From NCBI GenBank assembly GCA_023548195.1, contig JAJHZJ010000496.1, forward strand, positions 11,005,570 to 11,069,569: a stretch of 64,000 nt of DNA, given 5' to 3'. A program made the position numbers and the translations under genes. Below are positions 1 through 12,040 of the stretch, in pieces. Each line of letters begins with the position of its first letter. Positions within the stretch are counted from its first letter, which is position 1. Origin of the DNA: Bettongia penicillata ogilbyi (lineage: Eukaryota > Chordata > Mammalia > Diprotodontia > Potoroidae). The notes under the pieces were generated by a model. That model was not told where the DNA came from. It was given only the letters and a program-made list of their open reading frames with translations, and ran no database searches.

Positions 1-354
1 AACTGTCACTTGTGTCAAATCATCTTGTGATTTCTTAAATGAGAGCCTGGCTGATCAGTTTAAATGTCACTAAGATCAATAATTTTCATAGCCATATTAA
101 GCTATATCTACTCCAACTACCCTTGTTCATTTTCAAACTGTACTAATTTGGGATGAAAAATTCATTTTATTAAAGTTTGAAGTATGTATGTGTGTGTTTT
201 ATTTCCAAAGAAAACTTGTAATTCCTTAAATGTGTATATAGCTGTTTCTGCTTTCAGACGTTACTCTCAATTTTATGAGCTAATAACAGGAGAGACTTGT
301 GCCATGCTATTATTTATTATTAGTCTTACTGCTGCTGCTGCTACTATTACTAGC

Positions 355-575
355 TAGTATGTATATAACACTTTAAAATTTTCAAAGTGCTTTACAAATA
401 TTATCTCATTTTATGTTCACAGCAACCCTGGAAGATAGGTACTATTATTATCATTTTACAGATGAGGAAACTGAGGCACAGAGAATTTAAGTCATTTGCC
501 CAGGTGTCATATTATGTCTCAGACTGGATTTGAACTCAAGATTTCCTGACTCTAAGTCCAAGACCACCTGTGTTG
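355..575 (-). repeat. MIR-like CORE-SINE
   Basis: Antisense core with 'gaggaaactgaggca' near 465, preceded by the 3' part ('aagtgctttacaaat') and followed by the antisense 'ggatttgaactcaag' box. A short (CTG)n/(TTA)n run lies just to its left. Confidence 0.8.
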
Positions 576-867
576 GGAGAGAGTGTAATATCAGCTTGAT
601 CAGTGGTTGTCATTAAGCAAGAATCCTCTCCACCAAACTCAATTCTTCTAAGTGACTGTAGTTCCCCCTTTTCCATCCTGGACATGATTTTCTCCCCCTT
701 TCCAGCCTTCTAAAGATTTTCCCTCTCCATTTAAACACTTACTGAAATTCCACCTCTTTCTTTAAACAGTTCTGAGGTTTATCAGAGAACTGATCAATTC
801 TTTGTCCCTGTTTTTGGTGGACATGGATTGCTGATATTTCCTCAGCCATAATTCCACCAGCAGATTC

Positions 868-940
868 ATAAAGTTAGAAAAGGACCTTAGTGGTAACCCC
901 CCCTCCAAATCAACCCACATCTGAACAAGAATTCCTTGTG
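868..940 (-). repeat. L3/CR1 LINE fragment
   Basis: Short antisense match to the 3' region of mammalian L3 (CR1 clade): 'ggaccttagtggtaac...catctgaacaagaattcc' resembles the segment before the CR1 3' end. Confidence 0.5.
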
Positions 941-999
941 GGTAGAGGGAAGGTGCTGACTCTGGAGATAGAAGAGCCAACTGTGCCATGATCTCGTGA

Positions 1000-1335
1000 A
1001 GTTTATCAAGCTTTTATTAAACACCTCCTATGGTGCAAAAATGGTCCCTGTCCTCTGGGAGTTCACAGTTTGACAACCTGTGAAGAACTAGGTACATACA
1101 AGATCTAACCAGAACAGATGGCAGGTAATACCAGAGGAAAAGGTAGGAAGGGGCCAGGTTATGAAGGGCTTTGCAAACCAAATAGAAGACTTTATCTGTG
1201 ATCTTGAAGGTGACACAGAGTTATTGGAGTTGACTGACTGGTGGGATGACATGGTTATTTAGCAAGATCCCTCTGGCAGCCGAGGGAAGGGTGGACTGGA
1301 AGTGGGTACAGTTGATTCAAATGAGCAAAGCTTTC
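1000..1335 (-). repeat. L2 LINE 3' fragment
   Basis: Begins with the antisense L2 3' end ('cttttattaaacacctcctatg') and runs into antisense ORF2 3' sequence ('ttatgaagggctttgcaaac', 'atccctctggcagc'). Confidence 0.7.
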
Positions 1336-1384
1336 TTGTCCTGATGTTGGTCTGTGGTCTAGAGCCTTAGAAGAAAGCTCTAGT

Positions 1385-1560
1385 GTCCTGGATGCCAATT
1401 CCCTCATTTTACAATTGAGGAAACTGAGGCTGAAGGAGGTGAAATTATTTGGCTCACTCAACTAGTAAGTGATCAGTTGTTTTTCAATCCCGTCTGACTC
1501 TTTTGGGGTTTTCTTGGCAAAGATACTGGAGTGGTTTGCCAGTTCATTCTCTAGCTCCTT
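1385..1560 (-). repeat. SINE core plus RTE-type (Mar1) tail, cut off by L1
   Basis: An antisense MIR-like core (1405-1470) is followed by an antisense RTE-derived tail ('ttttcttggcaaagatactg', 1512 on). The tail stops where the T-rich end of the antisense L1 begins at about 1562, so it was probably truncated or interrupted by that insertion. Confidence 0.65.
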
Positions 1561-1561
1561 A

Positions 1562-4500
1562 ATTTTTTTTTAAAAAAACATTTTTATTTAAAGTTTTGAG
1601 TTCCAAATTCTATTCCTCCCTCCCTCCAATGGACCTTCTCTGAGGTGGTAAGCAATGAGATAGATTGTACATGTGCAAATATGTAAAACATTTCCATTTT
1701 AGTCATTTTGTACAAGAAGACTCAAATAATAGGAAAAAATGAAAGAAAATGAAAAATAGCATGCTTCAGTCTGTATTCAAACAATATCAGTTCTTTCTCT
1801 GGAGGTGAATAGTATGCTTCATCATTAATTGTTTGAAATTGTCTTGGATGGTTGTATTGCTGAGAATAGCTAAGCCATTCACAGTTCATCCCCGAACATC
1901 CCTGATGTTATTGTGTACAGTGTTCTTCTAGTTCAGTTCACTTCACTATGCATCAGTTCATGCAGTTCTTTCCAGGTTTTTCTGAAATAATCCTGCTTGT
2001 CATTTCTTACAGCACAATAATATTCCATTACAAACCACAGCTTGTTTAGCCATTCCCCAGTTGATGGGCATCATTTTGATTTCCAATTCTTAGTCTCCAA
2101 AAAAGAGCCTATACATACAAATAGGTCCTTTTCCCTTTCTTTGGAGGTTTTTGGGATATAGGCCTAGCTGTGGTATTGCTGGATCAAAGGGTATACACAG
2201 TTTTTCAGTTTTTTTAGCCCTTTGGGCATACTTCCAAATTGCTCTTCAGAATGGTTGAATCAGTTTACAACTCTACCAACAATGCATTAGTGTCTCAGTC
2301 TCCCACAGCCCCTACCAACATCCAACATTTTCCTTTTTCTGTCATATTAGTCCTTGTGAGAGGTGTGAGGTCATAGCTTAGAGTTGTTTTAATTTGCATT
2401 TTTCTGATCAATATGATTTAGAGCATTTTTTCCATATGACTACCAGTAGCTTTGATTTCTTTGTTTGAAAACTGCTTGTTCATATACTTTGACTATCAGT
2501 TGGAGAATGACTTGTATTTTTATAAATTTGACTCAGTTCTTTATATATTTGGAAAAGAGACTTTTATCAGATAGTTGTCTCAAAACTTTGCCCCCCTTTC
2601 CACAGTTTTCTACTTTCCTTATAATTTGGTTGCATTGGCTTTGTGCAAAAACTTTTTAATTTTATATAGTCTGAATTACCTATTTTACATTTTGTAATGG
2701 TCTCTATATCTTCTTTGGTCCTAAATTCTTCCCTTCTCCACAAATCTGACAGATAAGCTGTTCCATTTTCTCTTAATTTACTTATGGCTTGGCCCTGGTG
2801 TGTAAATCATGTACTCATTCTTACCTTATCTTGAGATATAGTGCAAAATGTTGGTCTATACCTAGTTTCTGCCATGCTGTTTCCCAGTTTTCCCAGCAGT
2901 TCTTGTCAGATAATGAGTTTTTGTTCCAAAAGCTTAGATCTTTGAGTTATCATATACTAGACTGTCATAGTCATTTACTATAATGTAATTTATACCTAAT
3001 CTATTCCACTGATCCAGCACTCTATTTTTTAGCCAGTGTCAGATTATTTTATTACCACAGAATGAGCAATTAATATTTTTCCAATGATTAAAATCTGACT
3101 TTATTTGTGTGAATAGTGTTTTATGGTTTGGTCATATAGCTCCTGGGTTTGTCTTGGCAAGTGGACTCACAAGTATTTTATATTATTTACAGTTATTTTA
3201 AATGGAATTTCTCTATCTCTTGCTGCTGGACTTTGTTAGTAACATATAGAAATGCTGTTGATTTATGTGGGTTTATTTTGTATTTTGCAACTTTGCTAAA
3301 GTTGTTAATAATTTCAAGTTGTGTTTTAGTTGATTCTCTAGGATTTCTAAGCATAACATCCTATCATCTCCAAAGAGTGATAGCTTTTTTCCTCATTGCC
3401 TATTCTAATTCCTTTAATTTCTTTTTCTGTTCTTATTGCTGTAACTAACATTTCTAGCACATTATTAAATAACAGAGGTCATAAAAGGCAGCCTTGCTTC
3501 ACTCCTAATTGTATTGGGAGAACTTCTAGTTTATCCCCATTATATATAATGCTTGCTGATGACTTTAGATAAATAGAACCTTTAAGGTAAGCTTCATTTA
3601 TTCTTACATTCTCTAGTGTTTTTAATAGGAATGGGTGCTATATTTTGTCAAAGGCTTTCCTGCATCTCTTGAGATAATCATTTGATTTCTGTTAGTTTTG
3701 TTATGGATATGGTCAATCATGCTAATAATTTCCTTAATTATTAGTCCTGCATTCTTAGTATAAATTCCATCTGGTCACAGTGTATGATCCTTGTGACGTA
3801 TTGCTGTAATCTCTTTGCTAGTATTTTGTTTAAATTTTTTTGCATCCGTATTCATTAGGAAAATTGGTCTATAATTTTCTTTCTCTGTTCTGGCTCTTCC
3901 TGGTTTGAGTATCAGCACCATATTTATATTGTAAAAGGAATTTGTTAGGGTTCCTTCACCTATTTTTTCGGATAGTTTATATAGTATTGGAGTTAATTGT
4001 TGATGAAATGTTTGGTAGAATTTGCTTGTGAATGCATCTGGTCCTGGAGATTTTTTTAAAGCAATTTCATTGATGGCTTGTTCAATTTCTTTTTCTAAGA
4101 TTGGGTTAAGTATTTTATTTCTTCTTCTTTTAGTCTGAGTAATTTGTATTTTTTTAGATATTCATCCATTCCATTTAGATTGTCAAATTTATTGGCATGT
4201 AGTTGGGCAAAATAACTCCTAACAATTGTCTTAATTTCCTCTTTATGGGTGGTGAATTCACCCTTTCCTTTTTAATACTATTAATTTAGTTTTTTTCTTT
4301 CCTTTTTAAAAATCAAATCAGCCAATGGCTTATCTATTTTATTGATTTTTTTCATAAAACCAGTTTCTACTTTTATTTATTATTTCAATGGTTTTCTTAC
4401 TTTCAGTTTTATTAATCTCCCCTTTGATTTTCATATTCCTAATTTGTGGTTTAATTGAGGATTTAAAATTTGTTCTTTTTCTATTTTTCTTAGTTGTATA

Positions 4501-5640
4501 CCCAACTCATTGATCTGTTTTTCTCTATTTTATTGATGAAAGCAATTAGAGATATAAATTTTCCCTTAAGTACCACTTTGGCTGCATTCCATAAATTTTG
4601 GTATGTTGCCTCATTGTTGTCATTTTTTTTAATGAAATTATTGATTGTTTCGATCATTTGTTCTTTCACCCACTTTTTTTTACTTAGATTATTAAATTTC
4701 CAATTAATTTTTAATCTCTCTTTCCATTGTCCATTATTGAATGCAATTTTTATTGCATTATGACCTGAAAAGAATGTGTTTACCATTTCTGCTTTTCTGC
4801 ATTTGGTTATGAGGCTTTTATATACATGGTCAATTTCTCTGTAGGTGCCATGTACTGCTGAGAAAAGGGTGCATTTGTTTCTATTCCCATTTAATTTTCT
4901 CCAGAGATCTATCATATCTAACTTTTCCTGAATTTTATTTACCTCCTTAACTTATTTTTTTGATTTTTTTTGTTTTTTTTTTTTTCTTGTTAGATTTATC
5001 TAGTTCTGAGAGGGGAAAGTTGAAGTCCCCTAATATTATAATTTTATTATTTATTTCCTTATGTAACTCATTCAACTTCAAAGATTTAGATGCAATACCA
5101 TTTGGTGCATATGTTTAGTATTGATATGACTTCGTTGTCTATGGTACCTTTCAGGAAGATGTAGTTTCCTTCTTTATCTCTTTTAATTAGACCTATTTTT
5201 TGTATTTGCATTGTCTGAGATCATGGTTGCTACTCTTTTCTTTACTTCAGCTGAAGCGTAATAGATTCTGTTCTAGTCCCATACTTTTACCTTGTGTATA
5301 TCTCTTTGCTTCAAATGTGTTTCTTGTAAACAACATGCTGTAAGAGTCTGTTTCTTAATCCATTCTGTTATTGTTTCCTTTTTATAGAAGAATTCATCTC
5401 ATTCATGCTTATAGTTCTGATAACTGTGTATCTCTCTCCATGCCATTTTTTTGCTTTTTTATCCCTGCCCTTTCTCTTACTTCCCACCCCTTCCCTCCTC
5501 ACAAGTGTTTTACTTCTGATCCCCACCTTGCCCAATATTCTAATATTTTATTTTTGTACACAAGTCTCACATTTGTATTTGTCTTTACTCCTTTCTTTCT
5601 GTCAGCAAAATTATCAAGTCTAAAAGGTGCACACCCTTAC
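1562..5640 (-). mobile_element. L1 LINE, about 4.1 kb, 5'-truncated and decayed
   Basis: Antisense L1. T-rich start at 1562 is the poly(A) end; the 3' UTR follows, then the antisense ORF2 3' end ('agccattccccagttgatgg', 2050), reverse transcriptase (degenerate catalytic box FGDD in place of FADD at 3363-3374, minus strand) and endonuclease, with the GDFNFPLSELD segment at about 4998-5030 and a QETHLK-like segment near 5309-5325. Many stops and frameshifts. ORF1 and the 5' UTR are not recognisable, so the copy ends near the start of ORF2. It cannot be active. Confidence 0.85.
4490..4915 (-). pseudogene. L1 ORF2 remnant (endonuclease C-terminal part and linker)
   Basis: The longest surviving open stretch of the L1 above, 141 codons. 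It begins with DLWRKLNGNRNKCTLFSAVH and HGTYREIDHVYKS, corresponding to the end of the L1 apurinic endonuclease domain (the conserved IDHIL-like and SDHNAIK-like motifs; here SGHNAIK). It then enters the linker toward the reverse transcriptase (KEQMIETINNFIKK, TYQNLWNAAKVVLKGKFI). The usual SDH catalytic triplet reads SGH, so the Asp is lost. Flanking ORF2 is broken by stops. This is a fossil fragment, not a gene. Confidence 0.85.
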
Positions 5641-5734
5641 ACTTATAATTGTCAAAATTCCCAAGATTTATACGAGTTTCTTGTTAATTTCTTTGGATCT
5701 TAATTTCATCATCAGTAAAAGGATGTGGTTGGAT

Positions 5735-5805
5735 ATTTTTTTTCCTTTTAAAAATTTATTTAGTATTTTATTTTCCCCCAGTTACATGTAAGAACAATTA
5801 GTGAA
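5735..5805 (-). repeat. L1 3' UTR fragment
   Basis: Short antisense L1 3' end: T-rich block then 'attttccccc agttacatgtaag', the same 3' UTR motif seen at 62800. Confidence 0.6.
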
Positions 5806-6359
5806 TCTTAGCCTTTCAGGAGTTTTGACACCTTATCTCTACGTGATCTCAAGATTCCCTTTCCCTTTTCTCTAAACTCTAAAACTTTGATAGACCTAGG
5901 ATTTCTTTGATGCAGGTAGTCTGTTCAGTGATACAAATCACAACCCATCCATATTTGCCATTCCTGGATAGTTCTTCTTCATGTTCTCTAGTAAATCCTC
6001 CACTTGGGGGAACTCCCTCCCGTGTTAGAAGTCACTTAACATTATGTAGGTACCAGTAGAACACATAGAGTACCTATTGTGTATCCTTTACTCTTGCTTT
6101 GTGACCCATCATATCTTATATTCCTATATATTTTTCATGATATCTTCTATGCCTCTTTTGATGTACAAATATAAAATATCTGTGTCAATACACATATATA
6201 GTCAAATTAAAGTGAATTAACATTAATTTTACTTCAGCTATTGGAGTATTAAGATAATCGAGACCATTATGGGCTTTGGAACTCTCTATACAAATGACAC
6301 TTGGTGGAGATGGAGACAGTGCCATATGCAGATCGATTGAAAAAAAGTGGGTGATAAGC

Positions 6360-6720
6360 TGGAAAAAAAGAATCTGGGGATATATATGATAGCTATAGTC
6401 AAATTTTTGAAAAACTGCTATATCAAAGAAGGATTTGACTTGTGGTTTGACCCCAGGGGCTGAGTGAGGAGCAATGGGCACATTACAGAGAAGCAAATTT
6501 AGGCTGGATGTCAGGAAACACCTGACACTTTGATGGTTTGAGCTGTCCAGAGGTAGAATAAACTACTTTAAGAGGTGGTAGGCTTATCCAACCTGGAGGT
6601 CTTTAAGTAGAGGCCAAATGACCACTTTTGGGGTATGTTTTAGAGGGAATTTTTATTCAAGTAGGGATTAGAAAGGCTAGGATTCAAGGTTCCCTGCAAT
6701 TCTGTGACTTTTTGGTTCTG
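6360..6720 (+). repeat. L3/CR1 LINE 3' fragment
   Basis: Sense match to the CR1/L3 3' region: 'gagcaatgggcacattacag', 'gagctgtccagaggtagaa', 'ggaggtctttaagtagagg' and a terminal 'tccctgcaattctgtgac'. Confidence 0.75.
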
Positions 6721-6832
6721 GGCATGTCACTTAGAATGGACATTGATAAACTGGGTAGGATGGCTTGTGGTATGGTAAAGGGCCTTGGGATCATGGCATG
6801 TAATAATGTGAATTAATAAATATATGATCCAT

Positions 6833-7250
6833 TGAATCACAGAGTCTCAGAGTAGAAAGGATCTTCAAGAGTTATCTAGGCCAATCCATATTTGAATAAG
6901 AAATCCATTCTACAAGTCCTAGAACTGTAAAAGGAACTGGGAGTGTTTAACTTAGTGAGGAGAGTTTAAGGGCACATGATAGCTTTCTTCAAATATCTGC
7001 ATAATTGTTATGTGGAAGAGAGATTAATTAATCTCTTCAAAAAATAAAGTTGGTCCTGTTTTCCTCTCTCTAGCCTAAAATTAGCAGTATATTATTTTAA
7101 GAAAAGTACAGACAGTTTTTGTCCTGAGAATGGGGCTGTGTTTCCAAAGTCAATCATTTCATAGGATCATAGACTTAATGTTGAGACCAAAAAGTTTGAT
7201 CATTTGTCCATGGGCACATGGCCAGTGTGAAAGTGAGGTGGACTCCCTTT
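6833..7250. repeat. Cluster of L3/CR1 and MIR-like fragments
   Basis: 6833-6922 is an antisense L3-type piece ('aaaggatcttcaagagttat'), 6935-7115 a sense L3 piece ('gcacatgatagctttcttca') and 7155-7250 a weak antisense MIR-like piece. Divergence is high. Confidence 0.5.
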
Positions 7251-7304
7251 GTAAGTCATAGACAATTAGATTTTGAATTGGAAGGACTGTTACATGTCAT
7301 TTAA

Positions 7305-7580
7305 AACAGAGGTGTATAAAGCAGAGGTCGGCCTACAACACTTCTGAGTGGGGTACCAGATTAAAATGTGATTGGGAAAATTAATTAAAATAGATAAATA
7401 AAAATAAATCATGTAAATAAATAATAAATAAATGAAATAAAAATAAGTGAAATAATTATTTTATAAATAAAAAGGATAATGGATGATATATAATGTTAAT
7501 ATGTGGTTTTCTAAGGCAATCTGTGGCTTGCAGGAATCCTCATACCTGGTTTCAGTGGCTCCTGTTTCTTTGATATCACT
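7305..7580 (+). repeat. Unnamed interspersed repeat, copy A
   Basis: Shares ordered blocks with 36040-36275 in the same orientation: 'cagattaaaatgt.attggg' on the left, an A/T-rich centre of differing length ((AAATAA)n-like here, 7381-7470), then 'tgtggttttctaa...ca' and 'tggcccctgttt'-like right blocks. Looks like a non-autonomous element with similar ends; I cannot name the family. Confidence 0.6.
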
Positions 7581-7595
7581 GGTCTTGGCCACTTC

Positions 7596-7835
7596 CCTCA
7601 TTTTATACATGTGGAAAATGAAACCTGGAAGGAAAAGTGACTTGTTTAGTATTACTCAAGCTGGTTCTTTAACTTCAAAGCTTTTCCATTAAAGTGACCC
7701 TCCCATGAAAGTCTTCAGGCAAAGGCTTGGGGACCTTTGTAAGGCATGTTAGATGCAGAGAGGGGCTTCTTGTCCACATATACACTGGACTAAATGGCCA
7801 CTGAGGCATCTTCCAGCTCTGAGAATCTCCTCTCA
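7596..7835. repeat. MIR-like (-) then L3/CR1 (+) fragments
   Basis: 7596-7690 has an antisense SINE core ('catgtggaaaatgaaacctgg'); 7700-7835 a sense CR1-type 3' end ('tcttcaggcaaaggcttggg', 'actaaatggccactgagg', 'ttccagctctgagaat'). Confidence 0.6.
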
Positions 7836-7924
7836 TCGTGTTGAGCTACCAGGTACTATCTTGAAAATGATAGGTAAGCTACCTGTGATTATGTTGTTAG
7901 GAGAGTTGGAAGCCTGGCCAGTGG

Positions 7925-8150
7925 GTGAGTGAATAAAAACGTATTTGATAAGGGTTTATGATGTACTAAGGATCCAAATAGAAAACCAAGATATCCCTTG
8001 ATTTCAAGGAGCTCTTGCTCTAATTGAGAGAGGAAGCACATATAAAAAAATTGAGCCACAGGGTGGATAGTAGGGACCAAGGAGTGTTTGAGGTACACTA
8101 GCAGGTCAAATGGCAGGGCTTAGAGAAGTGGAGGGCTTTTATCTTACTAG
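7925..8150 (-). repeat. L2 LINE fragment
   Basis: Antisense L2: 'aaggagctcttgctctaat' and the downstream 'gggcttagagaagtggaggg' region. Confidence 0.55.
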
Positions 8151-8474
8151 AGGTATAGTACTTGGTGACTCCCAGCCTTTCTAAGCAAACATGTCACTCT
8201 TGGGCTGCTGGCTGCTTCCCATGTCTGGTATCCCATGAAGTCTGGGTGCCCTGGTGCGCCAGGGAGGGGTGAATGGATAGCCAGGGACCTTTGCCTGGGA
8301 TATACTTTTTAAAAAGTGAATCATGACATTTCATGGATATTTTTTAGCATTTAGCATAACATGTTGCCTAGAAGCATTTTGTTGTGCCCAGCTTGCTCAC
8401 CTGTGTGAGTATGCTTGGGGCACAATTACTTGTGTGACTTTAGGCATCTTCCCCTTGCTGGGCTTAATTTAGTC

Positions 8475-8750
8475 TGGGTAGGGTAGGGGTAGCATGCTGG
8501 ATTGGGAGTCAGAAAGACCTTGGTTCAAATGTTGTCTTTGACACCTATTAGCCCTGGTGTGACCCAATTTTAGTCACTTAGACTGTCTGCTTCTGTTTCC
8601 CCACCTGTAAAATGGGGATAATAACAGCACCTACCTCTCAGAGTTATTGTAATGATCACATGATATAATGTATGTAAAATGTTTTTTAAACCTTAAAGTG
8701 CTACATAAATGAGAGCCATGATTATGATAAATATATTAGCTATCATTACT
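8475..8750 (+). repeat. MIR-like CORE-SINE, near full length
   Basis: Sense tRNA-like head ('gggagtcagaaagacc'), core ('ttccccacctgtaaaatggg') and 3' part ('cctaaagtgctacataaatg'). Followed by A/T-rich sequence to 8840. Confidence 0.8.
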
Positions 8751-9039
8751 ATAACAGTTGGCAAAGCATAATATATTATTATATTGTATCAATATCAATA
8801 TTATATTAATATAATTATTATAACTCTAACAATAATAAAAATGAAACTGTTGAGGTCCTTTCCAGTTCTAAATCCATTGATTCTGCAACATCTCCTCAGA
8901 ATCATACTTTTCAGCAATATAAATATCCTCCTGGTTGACCTGCTTTTTTGTCAGTAGCATAATAAAAATGTAAATGGGAGTACCTTTTCTTGGTGCATTC
9001 TCTCCCAAATAAACCCTAAAATTATTGATTTTTAGAGGT

Positions 9040-9230
9040 TGTATGAAGATGGGTTCAAATCTAGCCTAAGTCACTAGTGTTGTGACCCTAGGCAAGTCAT
9101 TGAACTGTTCTGTTCCCCAGGCAACTCTCCAAGGCTGTGAGATGCAGAGCTGATGTTGATTTGCACTGGTAGTAGAATTCTTCATCGACTGTTCTCTATC
9201 GCAATGAAATCACAGATGTGGTAAAAAAAA
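9040..9230 (+). repeat. MIR-like SINE with non-standard tail
   Basis: Head and core ('gggttcaaatctagcc', 'gaccctaggcaagtcatt') switch to a tail beginning 'ccaggcaactctccaaggct' and ending 'caatgaaatcacag'. A related tail occurs at 19430-19510 and 20280-20330, so this is a marsupial SINE subtype. Confidence 0.65.
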
Positions 9231-9264
9231 AACAAAAAACACATACACACAAGCCAAATAAACT

Positions 9265-9440
9265 AGCATGCAATCATTGAACATTTATTAAGCACCAGCT
9301 GTGTGCCAGCCACTTTGCTGAGCACTTCAGCTACAAAGAAAGGCAGGAAACAATCCTTGCTCTTGAGGTGGGGGAAAAGAGGGGGTGGGGAGAGACAAGC
9401 CACATATAGCATGAATTGGAGATAACCTCAGATGGAGGCA
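9265..9440 (-). repeat. L2 LINE 3' end
   Basis: 'acatttattaagcaccagct' and 'gtgccagccactttgctgag' are the antisense L2 3' terminus. Confidence 0.75.
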
Positions 9441-9689
9441 TCAGATAGAGACATCAGTGGGAACTTGGATCGTAACTCTCAGCTTCTGTTCTTCCTGACT
9501 GTTTTTTAGTTGTCAGAGTGTATGCAGAGCTGTACCTATTTTTAGGGGAAGAAATAACAATGGCAAGAATTTAATGAATTTGCACATGTCTTGAGATGAG
9601 AGAGGTTGGCCCAACCTCAGAATGTCATGGATCAAATGAGATAATGTCTATCAGTCATCATTATTGTCACTCCTCCTCCTCCACCTCCA

Positions 9690-9815
9690 CCTCCTTTTCC
9701 TACTATTAGTAGCTAACATTTTTATAGCACCTACTGTGTGCCAGGCACTATACTAAATTGGATTCTCATAACAAACTTGGAAGGTAGGTACTATTATTCT
9801 TCTCATTTTTTGGTT
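9690..9815 (-). repeat. MIR-like SINE 3' fragment
   Basis: 'tagcacctactgtgtgccag', 'aaggtaggtactattatt': antisense MIR 3' part, continuing into the adjoining Mar1 copy. A (CTC/CCT)n run precedes it at 9668-9700. Confidence 0.6.
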
Positions 9816-10045
9816 GTTTTGCTGTCGTTTCAGTCATGTCTGACTCTTCATTAGTTCATTTGAGGTTTTTTTTTTGTGTTGGCAAAGATATTGAGTGGTT
9901 TGCCATTTCTTTCTCCAGTTCATTTGACAGATAAGGAAACTGATGCAAATGGGTTTAAGTGACCTGCCTGTAAGTGTCTGAGGTTAGATATGAACTCAGG
10001 TCTTCCTGACTCCAGGCACTCTATCCACTGCACTGTCTAGTCCTG
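9816..10045 (-). repeat. Mar1-type SINE (CORE-SINE with RTE tail), full length
   Basis: Antisense order: RTE tail ('tcagtcatgtctgactctt', 'ggcaaagatattgagtggtt'), core ('gataaggaaactgatgc'), head ('ctctatccactgcactgtct'). Covers all three parts of the SINE. Confidence 0.8.
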
Positions 10046-10124
10046 GAGAGCTTAGGTGGAACTTGGAGGGACTCTGAAGGATAGGTAGAATTTGGTAGCC
10101 TGAGCGAAACATAAAGCCACAGAA

Positions 10125-10350
10125 TTTTACTGTTGCAAGGGGTGTAGGAGTGATCAGGAATATCCCAATCACTGGCTGTGTAACCCTTGATCAAGTCTTT
10201 AGATCTTTCTGAGCCTCAGTTTTCTCTTGTGCAAAAAGGGGTTAATAATAGCACCCACCTCATAGAGTTATGAAGATGAAATGGGATAATATATCCAAAG
10301 CAGTTGGCAGGCTTTAAAGTAATATATAAAATATGAGCCACCATTCCTGC
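10125..10350 (+). repeat. MIR-like CORE-SINE
   Basis: 'ggctgtgtaacccttgatca', 'gagcctcagttttctc' and 'cacccacctcatagagtt' in sense order. Confidence 0.75.
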
Positions 10351-10444
10351 TATCCAGCTGCATTCTACCTATAGCATACTCCAACAAATGGTTATCTATG
10401 GTCTGTCTGATGGCTGGCCTGTCTTTTTGTCAGCAGTGCAAATG

Positions 10445-10447
<3 letters not shown>

Positions 10448-10493
<46 letters not shown>
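10448..10493 (+). repeat. (TG)n microsatellite, about 23 units
   Basis: Uninterrupted GT/TG run; likely polymorphic in length. Confidence 0.97.
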
Positions 10494-10496
<3 letters not shown>

Positions 10497-10529
10497 GGGG
10501 GGCCATCAACCTTGGAATGGCATTTCAGA

Positions 10530-10795
10530 TAAGAAAACAGCATAAACAAAGAAGCAGAGATTGTTGGGACGTTGTGTGTGTATATTAGGGGCCATTAGGG
10601 TGACTGACTAAATTGAAATTAAGGGTTTTTTGCTGATGTTTCATGGGAAATAAGATTGGGTGAGTGTTACCAGGTTGCACAGGGCTTTGGAGGCCAAGAC
10701 ATAAGGACTACTGTTTCTAATTCACTAGGCAGTGGGAGAGCATTGTAGAATTTGGGGATGGAATGGGCCATGCTGAAAGTGATATTGAAAGAGTC
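10530..10795 (-). repeat. L2 LINE fragment
   Basis: Antisense L2 ORF2 3' region ('cacagggctttggaggccaa', 'gggagagcattgtagaa'). Confidence 0.5.
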
Positions 10796-10805
10796 CTAGG
10801 AAAAA

Positions 10806-12040
10806 TTGTCTATGCTTGTGGCCTCCGTCCTCTCCTGTCACTCATTCCTTGATCCTTTGGATCTGGCTTTCAACCTCACTGCTCATCTGAAACTACTTTC
10901 TCTAAAATTACCAGTAATTTGCTAACTGCAAAATTCGATGGACTTTTCTCAGCCTTCCCTCATCTTGACTTCTCTGCATGATTTGATGCTGTCGGTTATT
11001 ATCTCCTTCCTGGAAATTCTTTTCTCCTTGGGTTTTTGTGACCCTACTCTCTCCTGGTTCCCCTCTCCCCCGCCTAACTGCTTCCCCTTCGCCTTGGCCA
11101 GATGATTTTTGTGTGTCTCCCAAGGCTCTTTCTTGGGTCCTCTTTTTCTCTTTCTCTATACTTACTCTTGATATCTTGAGCTTTTAAGTGTTTAATGATC
11201 ATCTCTATGCAGAAGATCCCCAGCTTCATCTATCCAGCCCTAATCTCTTTCCTGAGCTCTATTCCTGTACCACCAACTGCCTTAGACATCTCAGATTGGA
11301 TGTCCTTTAGGCATCTCAAATGTAATTTGTTCTCTTTCCTCCAAATCCTTCCTTCTTCTGACCTTTACCTCTGCAGAAAGCTCCTACATCATTCTAGTCA
11401 CTGAGGTTTGTAAAATGCTGTGATGTTGTCGTGGACCCCACACTTAATCACTTCACAAATCCTTTCCATCCTTTCTCTCTATCCTCATAGCCACCTCCCC
11501 CCTTCTCCCCTATGGTGGTAGGCTCCTAGCTGGTTTCTGGACCTTACATCTCCCTTCCCTCTAGAATATCCTCCACACAGCTGTCCAATGGGTTTTTCCC
11601 AAGTCTAGGCCTGACTCTGTTATTACTCCTGCACCCCATAAACTCCAGAGGTGCCCAGTTGGCTCCAGGATGAAACATAAACTCTTACTTAGTTTTAAAG
11701 TTTTTCACTCCATGGAACCTAACCTACCTTTACAACTACACCGTCATCACTCTCCCTCCAGAACTCTGTGATCCTGAGGAGGTGGTCTCTTTTCCTCTCA
11801 CCACCTTGTGCATGTCCTTTCCTGATTCCCCGAGTTGTGAGGACCTTTCCTCCCAAACTATCTTGTAATTAGCTGCTTGGTTTCCATTCTTATATTTGTT
11901 ACCTCTGTTCCTGTATATGTCCATGTTGTCTCCCCCATGAGAATGCAGGTCCCTTTGTGGGTAGGGATTGATTCATTCTTTGTATCTTCAGCCCTTAGCA
12001 CAGTGCCTGACACTGTGATCTTGAATAATGACTACAACAT
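10806..12040 (+). mobile_element. L2 LINE, about 1.2 kb (RT domain to near the 3' end)
   Basis: Sense L2. Reverse transcriptase at the left ('tctcctggttcccctctccc' and a degenerate catalytic box), the ORF2 3' part in the middle ('ctggcc'-type 'tccatggaacctaacctacc') and 3' UTR at the right ('cttagcacagtgcctgacac'). One of the longest L2 copies in the window. It stops before the usual terminal 'ataaatg' repeats. Confidence 0.8.
10890..11404 (+). pseudogene. L2 reverse transcriptase remnant
   Basis: A discontinuous frame contains FSLGFCDPTLSW (about 11022-11058), a SQGSFLGPLFLFLYT segment (about 11116-11160) and HLYAEDPQLHL at about 11198-11230. These correspond to the palm segment GVPQGSVLGPLLFxLY and the catalytic YADD box of L2/CR1-type reverse transcriptases. 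YADD reads YAED (11206-11217), so the first catalytic Asp is changed to Glu. Frameshifts and stops separate the blocks. Confidence 0.7.

Noticed and set aside
8250..8265. Short inverted repeat CCCTGG-TGCG-CCAGGG, possible hairpin or terminator.
   Set aside because: A bacterial-type terminator makes no sense in this genome and a 6-bp stem is common by chance.
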